Shown: positions 25,015 through 32,409 of the stretch, piece by piece
Numbering within the stretch: the first letter of the stretch is position 1
Layout of the letters: the number at the start of each line of letters is the position of its first letter
Assembly: GCA_045616945.1 (NCBI GenBank)
Contig: JAZLHR010000127.1
Span: 1 to 62,801, forward strand
Source: UBA6987 sp045616945
GTDB taxonomy: Bacteria; Bacillota; Clostridia; Lachnospirales; Lachnospiraceae
DNA length: 62,801 nucleotides
Direction of reading: 5' to 3'
Notes under the pieces: generated by a model
Databases searched by the model: none
Told to the model about the DNA's origin: nothing
The model's input: only the letters and a program-made list of their open reading frames with translations
Translations under genes and position numbers: made by a program

Positions 25015-26913
25015 ATGCGTGAGAAGATCACCCGCCGTCAGATCGAAGAAGCCGTTGTGGAGACCGCATGGTGCTACTATCTGAAGGGCACAAAGGTGCA
25101 GTATGATTCACAGGAGATGAACTGCAAGCAGGGAACGAACCAGCAGACGCTTCTGGCACAGGCTCCGATGGGGAAATATTATCTGGGAGCGTGGCGTACT
25201 TCGGAATATTCCTGCCCGGAAAACGCGACCTCGGACAGCTCCGTATTTACGGTCTGCAGTGATTATTGCTGGAATTCCATGTGTTATGCGACCGGGTATC
25301 CCGTATTGGGGTACCGTCTGAATTCCATTACCGCGGCTCTTTGGGCACTCGGCGAATATGTGGAAGACATGATGGTCATGCGCGTCAAAAATTCCAACTA
25401 TCTTGCCTATAAGAACAGCCCGATCGAAGTCATGGAGCAGTACGGCATCACCGAAAAGCACATGATGACGGTGGAAGAGGGCCGAGCCTTCCTGAAGGAC
25501 TGGGAGCATCATCTGCGTCCCGGCGATTGGTATACTTCCACGACCCATGTGATGCTGTATATCGGTCACGGCTATGTGCTCGATTCCTGGGGCGGCAAAT
25601 ATAATATGACTTCCGGCGTGGATACCTACGAACGGAAGGGCTCCGTATTTACCCTGCACCGCTTTGAAGATATTGCGCTGGACGGCACGGACCCGGTGAT
25701 CGGAAATGCCTATGCGCTCAAGGACGGCAATGAGGCCATGAATTTCTGTGCCGTTTACCGTCCCATCAACAATCTGGTGGAAGATGCGGGCACCGGCGAC
25801 CCCGGCGACGATACGCTGAAGGAAGACTATGTGCTGCCGGAAAGACCCGGGATCCTGTATCCCGAAAATGTGAAGCGTACCGGCTTCGGCATCACGCCGG
25901 AGGCATTTTCCCGTCTGCGCTTCCCCGGAATGGAGATCGACAGGACCCAGGACGTCGGCCCCTTCGCAACGGCTGTTTACGGAGATATCATCACATATCA
26001 CACCGTTGTCAGCAATCGGAGCAGCAATCCGAAATACCGTGAGTTTAAGGAGGCTGTGCATCCCGAACTGGCTCCGTATGCCGGAGATGATTATACCGGC
26101 ATTAAGATCGTGGAAACGGTCCCCGAGGGCTGCGAGCTGTACCGGGCCGCACAGGACTGCGCGTATGAAAGCGGCAGACTGACCTGGACGGCGGATATCC
26201 CGGCCGGTTCGTCCCGCGATTTCTGGTATGCCGTGCGTGTGGTAGGAAAGCCCGGCACGGTGATCGTGAATGACGCCGGTATGGTGGACGATATTCCTTC
26301 CAACCGTCTGGAATGCCGCATCGGCTGCAGCAAGCTCGATTTTAAGAAGGCTGCCGCTGCTGCCCGCGGGTGGAAGAAGGAGACCGTTCCCGCAGATGCT
26401 TTCGATTTTGTCCGGAAGTATTATGAAAAGGCAGGGGCTTCTGTTTCTTTGCCAGATGCGGACGCTTTGACCGAGGCTCTGTTTGAAATCCGTGATATCC
26501 ATGTGGAACACGGCTATTTCAAATATTACCGGAATTCCTTTGATGTGCGGATGTTTGAGCGCAGAAAGGATGCTGCGGAGCCTTACGGTGCAATGCTGGT
26601 GGACGGATATTCCGGCGGTGTATATCTGCACACTGACCGTTTTGCCGATAAGCGGATCATGGAATTCTCGTACGATTACCTGCAGCCGGGAGATATTCTG
26701 GTTTACAGGAATTATGAGCTGCAGGACGGAGTGCTGACCGGCAAGGCTTCTGAAACGGAAGTATATGTTTATACCGGAAATGATCTGCTGCTCGGTATCG
26801 ACCGGGAGAAGAATGTGTTTACGGAGATCAAATCCGCGGATGTCCTTTGGAAGGCGCATATTTACGATCTGTTCTATGCCGTTCGTCCCGGACAGGCATC
26901 GGAACTCCTGTAA
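25015..26913 (+). CDS. Large unsecreted NlpC/P60-like protein of unknown function
   Basis: A 632-residue protein starting at the ATG at 25015 after GGGAGG. It has no signal peptide and no membrane helix. The N-terminal region (about 5-245) resembles an NlpC/P60 or CHAP cysteine peptidase: C85 in SDYCWNSMCY, H178 in THVMLYIGHGYVLDSW, and GDWY before it. The middle (about 330-460) looks like a beta-sandwich repeat (ITYHTVVSNRSS, VETVPEGCELY, PAGSSRDFWYAVRV). The C-terminal part (about 470-630) looks like a second, weaker copy (LQPGDILVYRN, EVYVYTGNDLL). It follows the TIM-like gene by 29 bases and is probably cotranscribed. I cannot name a function. Confidence 0.6.
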   Translation: MREKITRRQIEEAVVETAWCYYLKGTKVQYDSQEMNCKQGTNQQTLLAQAPMGKYYLGAWRTSEYSCPENATSDSSVFTVCSDYCWNSMCYATGYPVLGYRLNSITAALWALGEYVEDMMVMRVKNSNYLAYKNSPIEVMEQYGITEKHMMTVEEGRAFLKDWEHHLRPGDWYTSTTHVMLYIGHGYVLDSWGGKYNMTSGVDTYERKGSVFTLHRFEDIALDGTDPVIGNAYALKDGNEAMNFCAVYRPINNLVEDAGTGDPGDDTLKEDYVLPERPGILYPENVKRTGFGITPEAFSRLRFPGMEIDRTQDVGPFATAVYGDIITYHTVVSNRSSNPKYREFKEAVHPELAPYAGDDYTGIKIVETVPEGCELYRAAQDCAYESGRLTWTADIPAGSSRDFWYAVRVVGKPGTVIVNDAGMVDDIPSNRLECRIGCSKLDFKKAAAAARGWKKETVPADAFDFVRKYYEKAGASVSLPDADALTEALFEIRDIHVEHGYFKYYRNSFDVRMFERRKDAAEPYGAMLVDGYSGGVYLHTDRFADKRIMEFSYDYLQPGDILVYRNYELQDGVLTGKASETEVYVYTGNDLLLGIDREKNVFTEIKSADVLWKAHIYDLFYAVRPGQASELL

Positions 26914-27019
26914 AGATGCTCCCGCGTGAAACCGGAACCGGAATCATACCGATATCAGCCCTTCCGACGGCTATTTACCGTACTGTTTCCTGATAAATGA
27001 ATATTTTATAGTTTCTTTA

Positions 27020-27048
27020 TTGAATTTTTCTTCCGGCCGTGTTACTCT
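27020..27048 (+). promoter_or_regulatory. Candidate promoter of the MarR gene
   Basis: TTGAAT at 27020-27025, 17-bp spacer, TACTCT at 27043-27048 with TG in the extended position. A weak -10. Confidence 0.35.
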
Positions 27049-27083
27049 ACCCGAAGAAGTATAAAAACGAAAAGGAAGTTGTT

Positions 27084-27512
27084 ATGGATTTCAGTATCTT
27101 AAGTCTTCTGATTCGCTGCGACAGATCCTTCACACATGAACGGATCCGCAGTCAGTCGATGAGCGACACGGAATGTATGATCTGCTCTTATGTGAATGCC
27201 CACAATGATTGTTCTCAGGATGATGTTGCCAACGGCCTGAAGATGGATAAGACGACGGTCGGCAAGGCCATCGGTTCTTTGGAAAAGAAGATATTCATAT
27301 CGCGCCGTCAGGACTCCAAGGATCGCCGCAGGAACCTTCTCCGGCTGACGGAGGCGGGGAAGCAGAAGACCCTGGCCGTTCTGAATGAGCAAAAAGCATG
27401 GCTGAATGAGGTCTTTGCGTGCCTGTCTGCCGAGGAACAGCGTTTTTATGAGGAATGTTCCCGCCGTCTGCTAGCGTCTGCGGAGGGCATTCTCGTGAAG
27501 AAAAAGGCTTGA
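27084..27512 (+). CDS. MarR-family transcriptional regulator
   Basis: A 142-residue winged-helix dimer protein. The ATG at 27084 follows AAAAGGAAG. It shows the MarR layout: N-terminal dimer helix, recognition helix SQDDVANGLKMDKTTVGKAIGSLEKK, the wing SRRQDSKDRRRNLLRLTEAG, and the C-terminal dimer helices. Such proteins usually repress neighbouring transport or stress genes in response to small phenolic ligands. No obvious target lies beside it: upstream is the NlpC/P60-like gene and downstream is a convergent regulator, so autoregulation or a distant target is likely. Confidence 0.9.
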   Translation: MDFSILSLLIRCDRSFTHERIRSQSMSDTECMICSYVNAHNDCSQDDVANGLKMDKTTVGKAIGSLEKKIFISRRQDSKDRRRNLLRLTEAGKQKTLAVLNEQKAWLNEVFACLSAEEQRFYEECSRRLLASAEGILVKKKA

Positions 27513-27535
27513 TCCGGTTTCGGACGGTTCGAACA

Positions 27536-27586
27536 TGAAAAACAGAGCGTATGCCGCGGTGCTGCCGACATACGCTCTGTTTTTAT
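27536..27586. terminator. Bidirectional terminator between convergent regulators
   Basis: Near-perfect 16-bp stem, AAAACAGAGCGTATG (from 27538) against CATACGCTCTGTTTT (to 27584), with A-run before and T-run after, serving both genes. Confidence 0.85.
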
Positions 27587-27613
27587 CTGTCGGTAAGGAA
27601 CCGGGCAGAAGCG

Positions 27614-28825
27614 TTATACAAATGCGATCTCGTTTTTTAAGTTCAAAGCGTCCTTGTAGCGGCGCTGTTCGACCAGATAATCGATCATCCAGTCGGCCAG
27701 AAGACGGTAATATCCCTCGCCCAGCTGTTCGCGGCTTTCCTTCAAAAGGACCGTCAGGGTCTCGATGTATTCGTCCCCGCTGCGCTGCTTCTGAATGTAT
27801 CGCAGCTGGGTAAAATAGAGCAGAAGATCGTAGATCTTCGGCATACGGTCGTCGCGGCGGTTGATCGCCTGCTGGAGGTATTGATTGCCGTAGCCGGGAT
27901 TATCGGTCTCAAAATAGCAGACTGCCAATTTCTGACCGGTCAGTACCTTCTGCTCATCCATCCCGTGCGCGTTGCTTTTCAGTGATGCGAGCAGATAGGG
28001 AATGGCTTCGGCAAACATTTTATGTTCCAGATATGCGGAACCGATATTGAACTGGATCAGCGCGGAGACGCCTTCATCGTAGCCGCGGGACAGCTCCAGC
28101 GCTCTTTTATAGTATTTCAGCATAAAGGAAACGTCGTTGAAATTGGAATAGCAGGCACCGAGCAGATAGCTGCTCCACAGCAGCGTGGAAAGTCTGCCTT
28201 CCTCGGCACCGGCCGCAAAGGCGTTTTCCGCGGCGGAAATGGCGAACATGTATTCTTTGCGGGTATAGTAACATTCGGCGATCGCCTGCTTCACGAAACT
28301 GTTGGAAAACAGATTTTCTGCGAGGCGGAGATTATCCAGCTGATCTTCGGATTCCAGCTGGCCGCAGCCCGCATAGTACAGAAACAGCTGATTGTTGTCC
28401 ATATTTTCGCGGAATTTGGAAAGGTAGGCTGCTTCCTGGTGGCAGAGCGGCGCTTTCTTGCCGTATTTGCGGATCAGGTCGTACAGATTGAACAGATGCC
28501 AGGTCAGATGCAGCTCGCAATTCTCCAATTCCTTCTGGTGCAGCTTCAAATAGGCGGATTCTTCCTCCGCCGCTTCATTGTGGAAATATTTATCAAAGAA
28601 GGATGTGATCATCGCTTCCGCTTTCGCGGTCAGAGCAGCATCCTCCGAGAAATGGATCCCCAGTGCCTGATAGAGCTTATCCAGAATGGCGGGGCTGGGA
28701 TTGCCGATCCCCTGTTCGATCTTGCTGAGATAGGAGACCGCGCAGATGCCTTTGCAGAGCTCCTCCTGGGAAAGTCCTTTCTGCAGCCGCTGCTGTCTGA
28801 TGATAAAGCCTGTGAAATTTTTCAT
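27614..28825 (-). CDS. HTH-TPR transcriptional regulator (Rgg/PlcR-like architecture)
   Basis: A 403-residue protein. Residues about 8-60 are an XRE helix-turn-helix (IIRQQRLQKGLSQEEL, then AVSYLSKIEQGIGNPSPA). The rest is all-helical with TPR-like repeats, for example FNIGSAYLEHKMFAEAIPYL and SSYLLGACYSNFNDVSFMLKYYKRAL. This layout is that of RRNPP regulators that sense short secreted peptides. AAAAGGGAG precedes the ATG on the minus strand. A palindrome in its own promoter suggests autoregulation. I found no convincing small peptide gene next to it, so peptide sensing is inference. Confidence 0.8.
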   Translation of the reverse strand: MKNFTGFIIRQQRLQKGLSQEELCKGICAVSYLSKIEQGIGNPSPAILDKLYQALGIHFSEDAALTAKAEAMITSFFDKYFHNEAAEEESAYLKLHQKELENCELHLTWHLFNLYDLIRKYGKKAPLCHQEAAYLSKFRENMDNNQLFLYYAGCGQLESEDQLDNLRLAENLFSNSFVKQAIAECYYTRKEYMFAISAAENAFAAGAEEGRLSTLLWSSYLLGACYSNFNDVSFMLKYYKRALELSRGYDEGVSALIQFNIGSAYLEHKMFAEAIPYLLASLKSNAHGMDEQKVLTGQKLAVCYFETDNPGYGNQYLQQAINRRDDRMPKIYDLLLYFTQLRYIQKQRSGDEYIETLTVLLKESREQLGEGYYRLLADWMIDYLVEQRRYKDALNLKNEIAFV

Positions 28826-28865
28826 AAATGTCAGCTCCCTTTTGCCTTTTAAGAATCACGTGTGT

Positions 28866-28894
28866 ACTATACTAGGAATATCTTCCTAATTCAA
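28866..28894 (-). promoter_or_regulatory. Promoter of the HTH-TPR regulator with internal palindrome
   Basis: Minus strand: TTGAAT (28894-28889), 17-bp spacer, TATAGT (28871-28866). The spacer contains TAGGAA-TATC-TTCCTA (28873-28888), a perfect 6-bp inverted repeat likely to be an operator. Confidence 0.65.
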
Positions 28895-28912
28895 GCATTA
28901 TCGTGCGTTTTT

Positions 28913-28941
28913 TTGATTATCCGCCGGAAATATGATATAAT
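28913..28941 (+). promoter_or_regulatory. Promoter of the YnbB-like gene
   Basis: TTGATT at 28913-28918, 17-bp spacer, TATAAT at 28936-28941 preceded by TGA (extended -10). It is divergent from, and about 20 bases away from, the regulator promoter. Confidence 0.8.
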
Positions 28942-29001
28942 ACGGACGTCGGGCCGGCAGAAGCTCTGCGATGCCGCCCAGTTTATTTTAAGGAGCTGTA
29001 T

Positions 29002-30279
29002 ATGCTGCAGGATTATTATGAACAGGCAGGCATTTCTCAGGAAGTATTCGCGCTCGGGGAAAGTGTCCTGCAGGCTTTGAAGCCTCGTTTCGAGGAAATA
29101 GACCGCATCGCCGAATACAATCAGCTGAAGGTGCTTTCCGCCATGCGGAAGAACCGTATTTCCGAGGCACATCTTTCCGGGACGACCGGATACGGACATA
29201 ATGACCTGGGCCGTGACGCGCTGGAGCAGGTCTACGCGGACACCTTCCATACCGAAGATGCGCTTGTCCGGCCGCAGATCACCTGCGGAACGCATGCGCT
29301 GTATCTGGCGCTTTCCGCCAATGTACACCCCGGAGATGAGATCCTTTCGCCCGTGGGCCGTCCCTACGATACGCTGGAGGAAGTCATCGGGATCCGCCCG
29401 TCGGTCGGGTCTTTGGCGGAATACGGTGTCAGTTACCGTGAAGTGGACCTGCTGCCGGACGGAGGCTTCGATTATGAAGGGATCCGGAAAGCCATCGGCA
29501 GCCGGACTCGTCTGGTGACCATCCAGCGGTCGAAGGGATATGCGACGCGGCCGACTCTTTCCCCGGAACGGATCGGCGAACTGATCGCTTTTATCAAGGA
29601 GATCAAGCCGGATGTGACCGTGATGGTGGATAATTGCTACGGGGAATTCACCTGCGAAAAGGAACCTTCGGATTACGGCGCGGATATGGTGGTCGGCTCC
29701 CTGATCAAGAATCCCGGCGGCGGGCTGGCTCCGGTCGGCGGATATATTGCCGGCAGGGCGGATCTGATCGAGCGCTGCGCCAAGCGCCTTACGGCCCCCG
29801 GCCTCGGCAAGGAAGTCGGTGCCAGTCTTGGGATGAATGCCTCCTTCTATCAGGGCTTCTTCCTTTCCCCGACTGTTACGGCCGGTGCGGAAAAAGGGGC
29901 GCTGTTCGCGGCTGCCATTTACGAAAAGCTTGGATTCCCCGTATATCCTTCGTCGTCGGAAACCCGGTATGATATCATTCAGGCGGTGACGCTCGGCAGT
30001 CCGAAGGCGATGGAAGCCTTCTGCAGCGGGATCCAGTCCGCTGCGCCGGTGGACAGCTTTGTGAGGCCGGTCGCGTCCGAAATGGCGGGCTATTCCGATC
30101 CGGTGATCATGGCGGCCGGGGCTTTCGTGGAGGGATCTTCCATCGAACTCTCCGCGGACGGTCCCATGCGGGAGCCGTATTCCGTCTTCTTCCAGGGCGG
30201 ATTGACCTGGTATCACGCAAAATACGGAATTTTGATGTCTGTGCAAAAATTGGTAGACGCAGGACTGGCTGTGTGTTAG
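29002..30279 (+). CDS. YnbB-type PLP enzyme (methionine gamma-lyase / aluminium-resistance family)
   Basis: A 425-residue Cys/Met-metabolism-type PLP-dependent protein. The YnbB-family hallmarks are visible: an N-terminal helix, SGTTGYGHNDLGRDALEQVYA, RPQITCGTHALYLAL, MVDNCYGEF and the PLP-lysine segment VGSLIKNPGGGLAP (K236). AAGGAG precedes the ATG. Family members are annotated as methionine gamma-lyase or aluminium-resistance protein, but the true reaction in most genomes is unproved. It is transcribed divergently from the HTH-TPR regulator, which may control it. Confidence 0.88.
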   Translation: MLQDYYEQAGISQEVFALGESVLQALKPRFEEIDRIAEYNQLKVLSAMRKNRISEAHLSGTTGYGHNDLGRDALEQVYADTFHTEDALVRPQITCGTHALYLALSANVHPGDEILSPVGRPYDTLEEVIGIRPSVGSLAEYGVSYREVDLLPDGGFDYEGIRKAIGSRTRLVTIQRSKGYATRPTLSPERIGELIAFIKEIKPDVTVMVDNCYGEFTCEKEPSDYGADMVVGSLIKNPGGGLAPVGGYIAGRADLIERCAKRLTAPGLGKEVGASLGMNASFYQGFFLSPTVTAGAEKGALFAAAIYEKLGFPVYPSSSETRYDIIQAVTLGSPKAMEAFCSGIQSAAPVDSFVRPVASEMAGYSDPVIMAAGAFVEGSSIELSADGPMREPYSVFFQGGLTWYHAKYGILMSVQKLVDAGLAVC

Positions 30280-30325
30280 TATGAACGGGACCCCCGGCGC
30301 TTTGGAGAGCTGAGAGGAGGTCCTA

Positions 30326-31021
30326 TTGAACCATCATTCGGGAATCAAATCCCTGCCCGCATCCGAAAGACCTTACGAGAGAGGCCTTGCTTTCGGCCCT
30401 TCCGCGCTCAGCAATGCGGAGCTTCTGGCGATCATTCTGCGCAGCGGAACGAAAGAGCAAAGCTCTCTGGCACTGGCGGAGGAACTGCTTCGGCATTTCG
30501 GAGGAGAACGCGGCGTGACCTTTCTGGCGGACTGTACGCCCGAAGAATTACAGCGGCTCGGCGGTATCGGGCCGGTCAAGGCTCTGACTTTGTCCGCGGT
30601 CGGCGAGCTTTCCCGGCGTATCGCAAAAACGCAGCGGGAGGCGCAGGTCACACTGTCCAGCCCTTCGTCCATTGCTTCCTACTTTATGGAGGAAATGCGG
30701 CATCTGGGACATGAGGAGCTGCGGCTGGTATGCCTGAATACCAAGAACAAGCTGCTGCATCAGGAAGTGATCTCGGTGGGAACGGTCAATGCTTCGCTTG
30801 CTTCCCCGAGAGAGATCTTTCTGACCGCACTCCGCCGCAGGGCGGCAGGCTTCATCCTGCTGCATAATCATCCCAGCGGGGATCCCACCCCCAGCCGCGA
30901 AGATATTTTGCTGACAAAAAAGCTTTCCGAGTCCGGGCAGATGCTGGAAATACCTCTGCTGGATCATATCGTTATCGGCGACAGACGGTATTATAGTATG
31001 AAGGAAGAAGGGTATCTTTGA
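30326..31021 (+). CDS. radC: RadC/DUF2466 JAMM-domain protein
   Basis: A 231-residue protein. The start is TTG, set by AGGAGG just upstream. An N-terminal helix-hairpin-helix-like region (ELQRLGGIGPVKALTLSAVGEL) precedes a JAMM metalloprotease-like domain with H180-N-H182-P-S-G-D186. The family was once linked to DNA repair, but its role is unsettled. It sits directly before mreC, a placement conserved in many Gram-positives, in which mreB usually lies between them; mreB is absent here. Confidence 0.92.
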   Translation: MNHHSGIKSLPASERPYERGLAFGPSALSNAELLAIILRSGTKEQSSLALAEELLRHFGGERGVTFLADCTPEELQRLGGIGPVKALTLSAVGELSRRIAKTQREAQVTLSSPSSIASYFMEEMRHLGHEELRLVCLNTKNKLLHQEVISVGTVNASLASPREIFLTALRRRAAGFILLHNHPSGDPTPSREDILLTKKLSESGQMLEIPLLDHIVIGDRRYYSMKEEGYL

Positions 31022-31034
31022 TCGGAGACTATCC

Positions 31035-31886
31035 ATGACCGAAAATCGTAACCCCAAGGATTTTCATCACAGGCGTTTGCTGATCCTGCTGGTCAGCATA
31101 TGCCTTTTTCTGCTGTTCGTAAGCTCCTTCAGCGCCTCCTTCAATAACGGCGTGCGGGGGGCTCTGAACGCTGTGCTGATGCCTATGCAGAAAGGGATGA
31201 ACAAGGCCGGCAGCAGCGTGTTTACCGAGCTGCAGAAGCTGCAGGAACTGCATTATGTGCAGGAAGAAAATGAAATATTGCTGCGTGAGATCGCGGAGAT
31301 GGAGCAGGAGAATACCCGCCTGCGCCTGGAGCTGCTGGAACTGGAACAGGCAAGGGAGCTTTTGAAGCTGCAGGAGCAATATCCGCAGTACGAGACCGTC
31401 GGCGCACATATCATAGGCAAAAATTCCGGCAACTGGTATCAGTCCTTCCTGATCGATAAGGGGACGGCGGACGGAATCCGGCTGAATATGAACATTTTGG
31501 CGATGGGAGGGCTCGTCGGTGTCGTTACGGCCATCGGGCCTGACTATGCGACAGTCAGTTCCATCATCAACGAAGACCGTTATGTGAGCGCGATGTCGGT
31601 GCGGACAGGCGATACGTTTATGGTCAAGGGAGACCTGACCCTGTATGCAGACCAGAAGCTTGCGATGGAAAACATCAAAAAGAACGCGGAAGTGGATACG
31701 GGCGATATCATCGTGACATCCAATATCAGTGATATTTACCTCCCCGGTCTGCTGATCGGCTACGCGGAAGAAGTGCAGACGGATCCCGATAAACTGACCA
31801 AGTCCGGAACGCTGCTCCCCGTCGTGGATTTCGAATCGCTAGACAATGTTCTGGTCATATTGAAAACCAAAGAAACAGGAGACTGA
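31035..31886 (+). CDS. mreC: Rod-shape protein MreC
   Basis: Bitopic membrane protein that scaffolds the elongation peptidoglycan machinery. The 283 residues comprise one membrane helix (about 15-33), a Leu/Glu-rich coiled coil (about 65-115), and the paired beta-barrel domain with GTADGIRLNMNILAMGGLVGVV and GDIIVTSNISDIYLPGLLIG. Its start lies 14 bases after radC. Followed by mreD at four bases. mreB is not in the window. Confidence 0.94.
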   Translation: MTENRNPKDFHHRRLLILLVSICLFLLFVSSFSASFNNGVRGALNAVLMPMQKGMNKAGSSVFTELQKLQELHYVQEENEILLREIAEMEQENTRLRLELLELEQARELLKLQEQYPQYETVGAHIIGKNSGNWYQSFLIDKGTADGIRLNMNILAMGGLVGVVTAIGPDYATVSSIINEDRYVSAMSVRTGDTFMVKGDLTLYADQKLAMENIKKNAEVDTGDIIVTSNISDIYLPGLLIGYAEEVQTDPDKLTKSGTLLPVVDFESLDNVLVILKTKETGD

Positions 31887-31890
31887 GTCC

Positions 31891-32409
31891 ATGAAAAGGT
31901 TCCTGTTTTATACGGCGCTCGTCCTGGTATCGTTTTCTCTGCAGAATAATGTATTTGCGGCTTCTTCCCTGATCTCGACCGTTCCGAACATCATGCTGAT
32001 CGTGGTCTTTTCGTTCGGATTTCTGCGCGGAAGCAGCCACGGTATGCTGCTGGGCTTTGCCTGCGGTCTGCTGTCGGATGTCTTTTTCGGCAGTACGCTG
32101 GGAGTCTCCGCCCTGCTCTATACGATCATGGGATTCCTGATCGGTCTGCTCGGCCGCCTGTATTTTACCGAATTCTCGGATATGCCCCTTTTGCTGTGTC
32201 TGGTCAGTGATACTCTGTATCATATCGGCGTATTTATCGTCGTATTCGCAATGGGCGGGCAGTATCATTTCTTTTCTTATGTTTGGGATATATTGATCCC
32301 GGAGCTTTGCTATACCGGCGCGGCTGCGTTGGTTTTGTATCCGCTGCTTCGGAAAGCCGACGCAGCCGTATCAAAGTGGGAAGCGAGGAAGACAAGGTCC
32401 TTTGTTTAG
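31891..32409 (+). CDS. mreD: Rod-shape protein MreD
   Basis: A 172-residue polytopic membrane protein (about five helices) with the family pattern PNIMLIVVFSFGFLRGSSHGMLLGFACGLLSDVFFG, in which the last Gly-Leu-x-x-Asp is typical. It works with MreC and PBP2 in lateral wall growth. The end overlaps the TTG start of the PBP2 gene by eight bases. Confidence 0.9.
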   Translation: MKRFLFYTALVLVSFSLQNNVFAASSLISTVPNIMLIVVFSFGFLRGSSHGMLLGFACGLLSDVFFGSTLGVSALLYTIMGFLIGLLGRLYFTEFSDMPLLLCLVSDTLYHIGVFIVVFAMGGQYHFFSYVWDILIPELCYTGAAALVLYPLLRKADAAVSKWEARKTRSFV

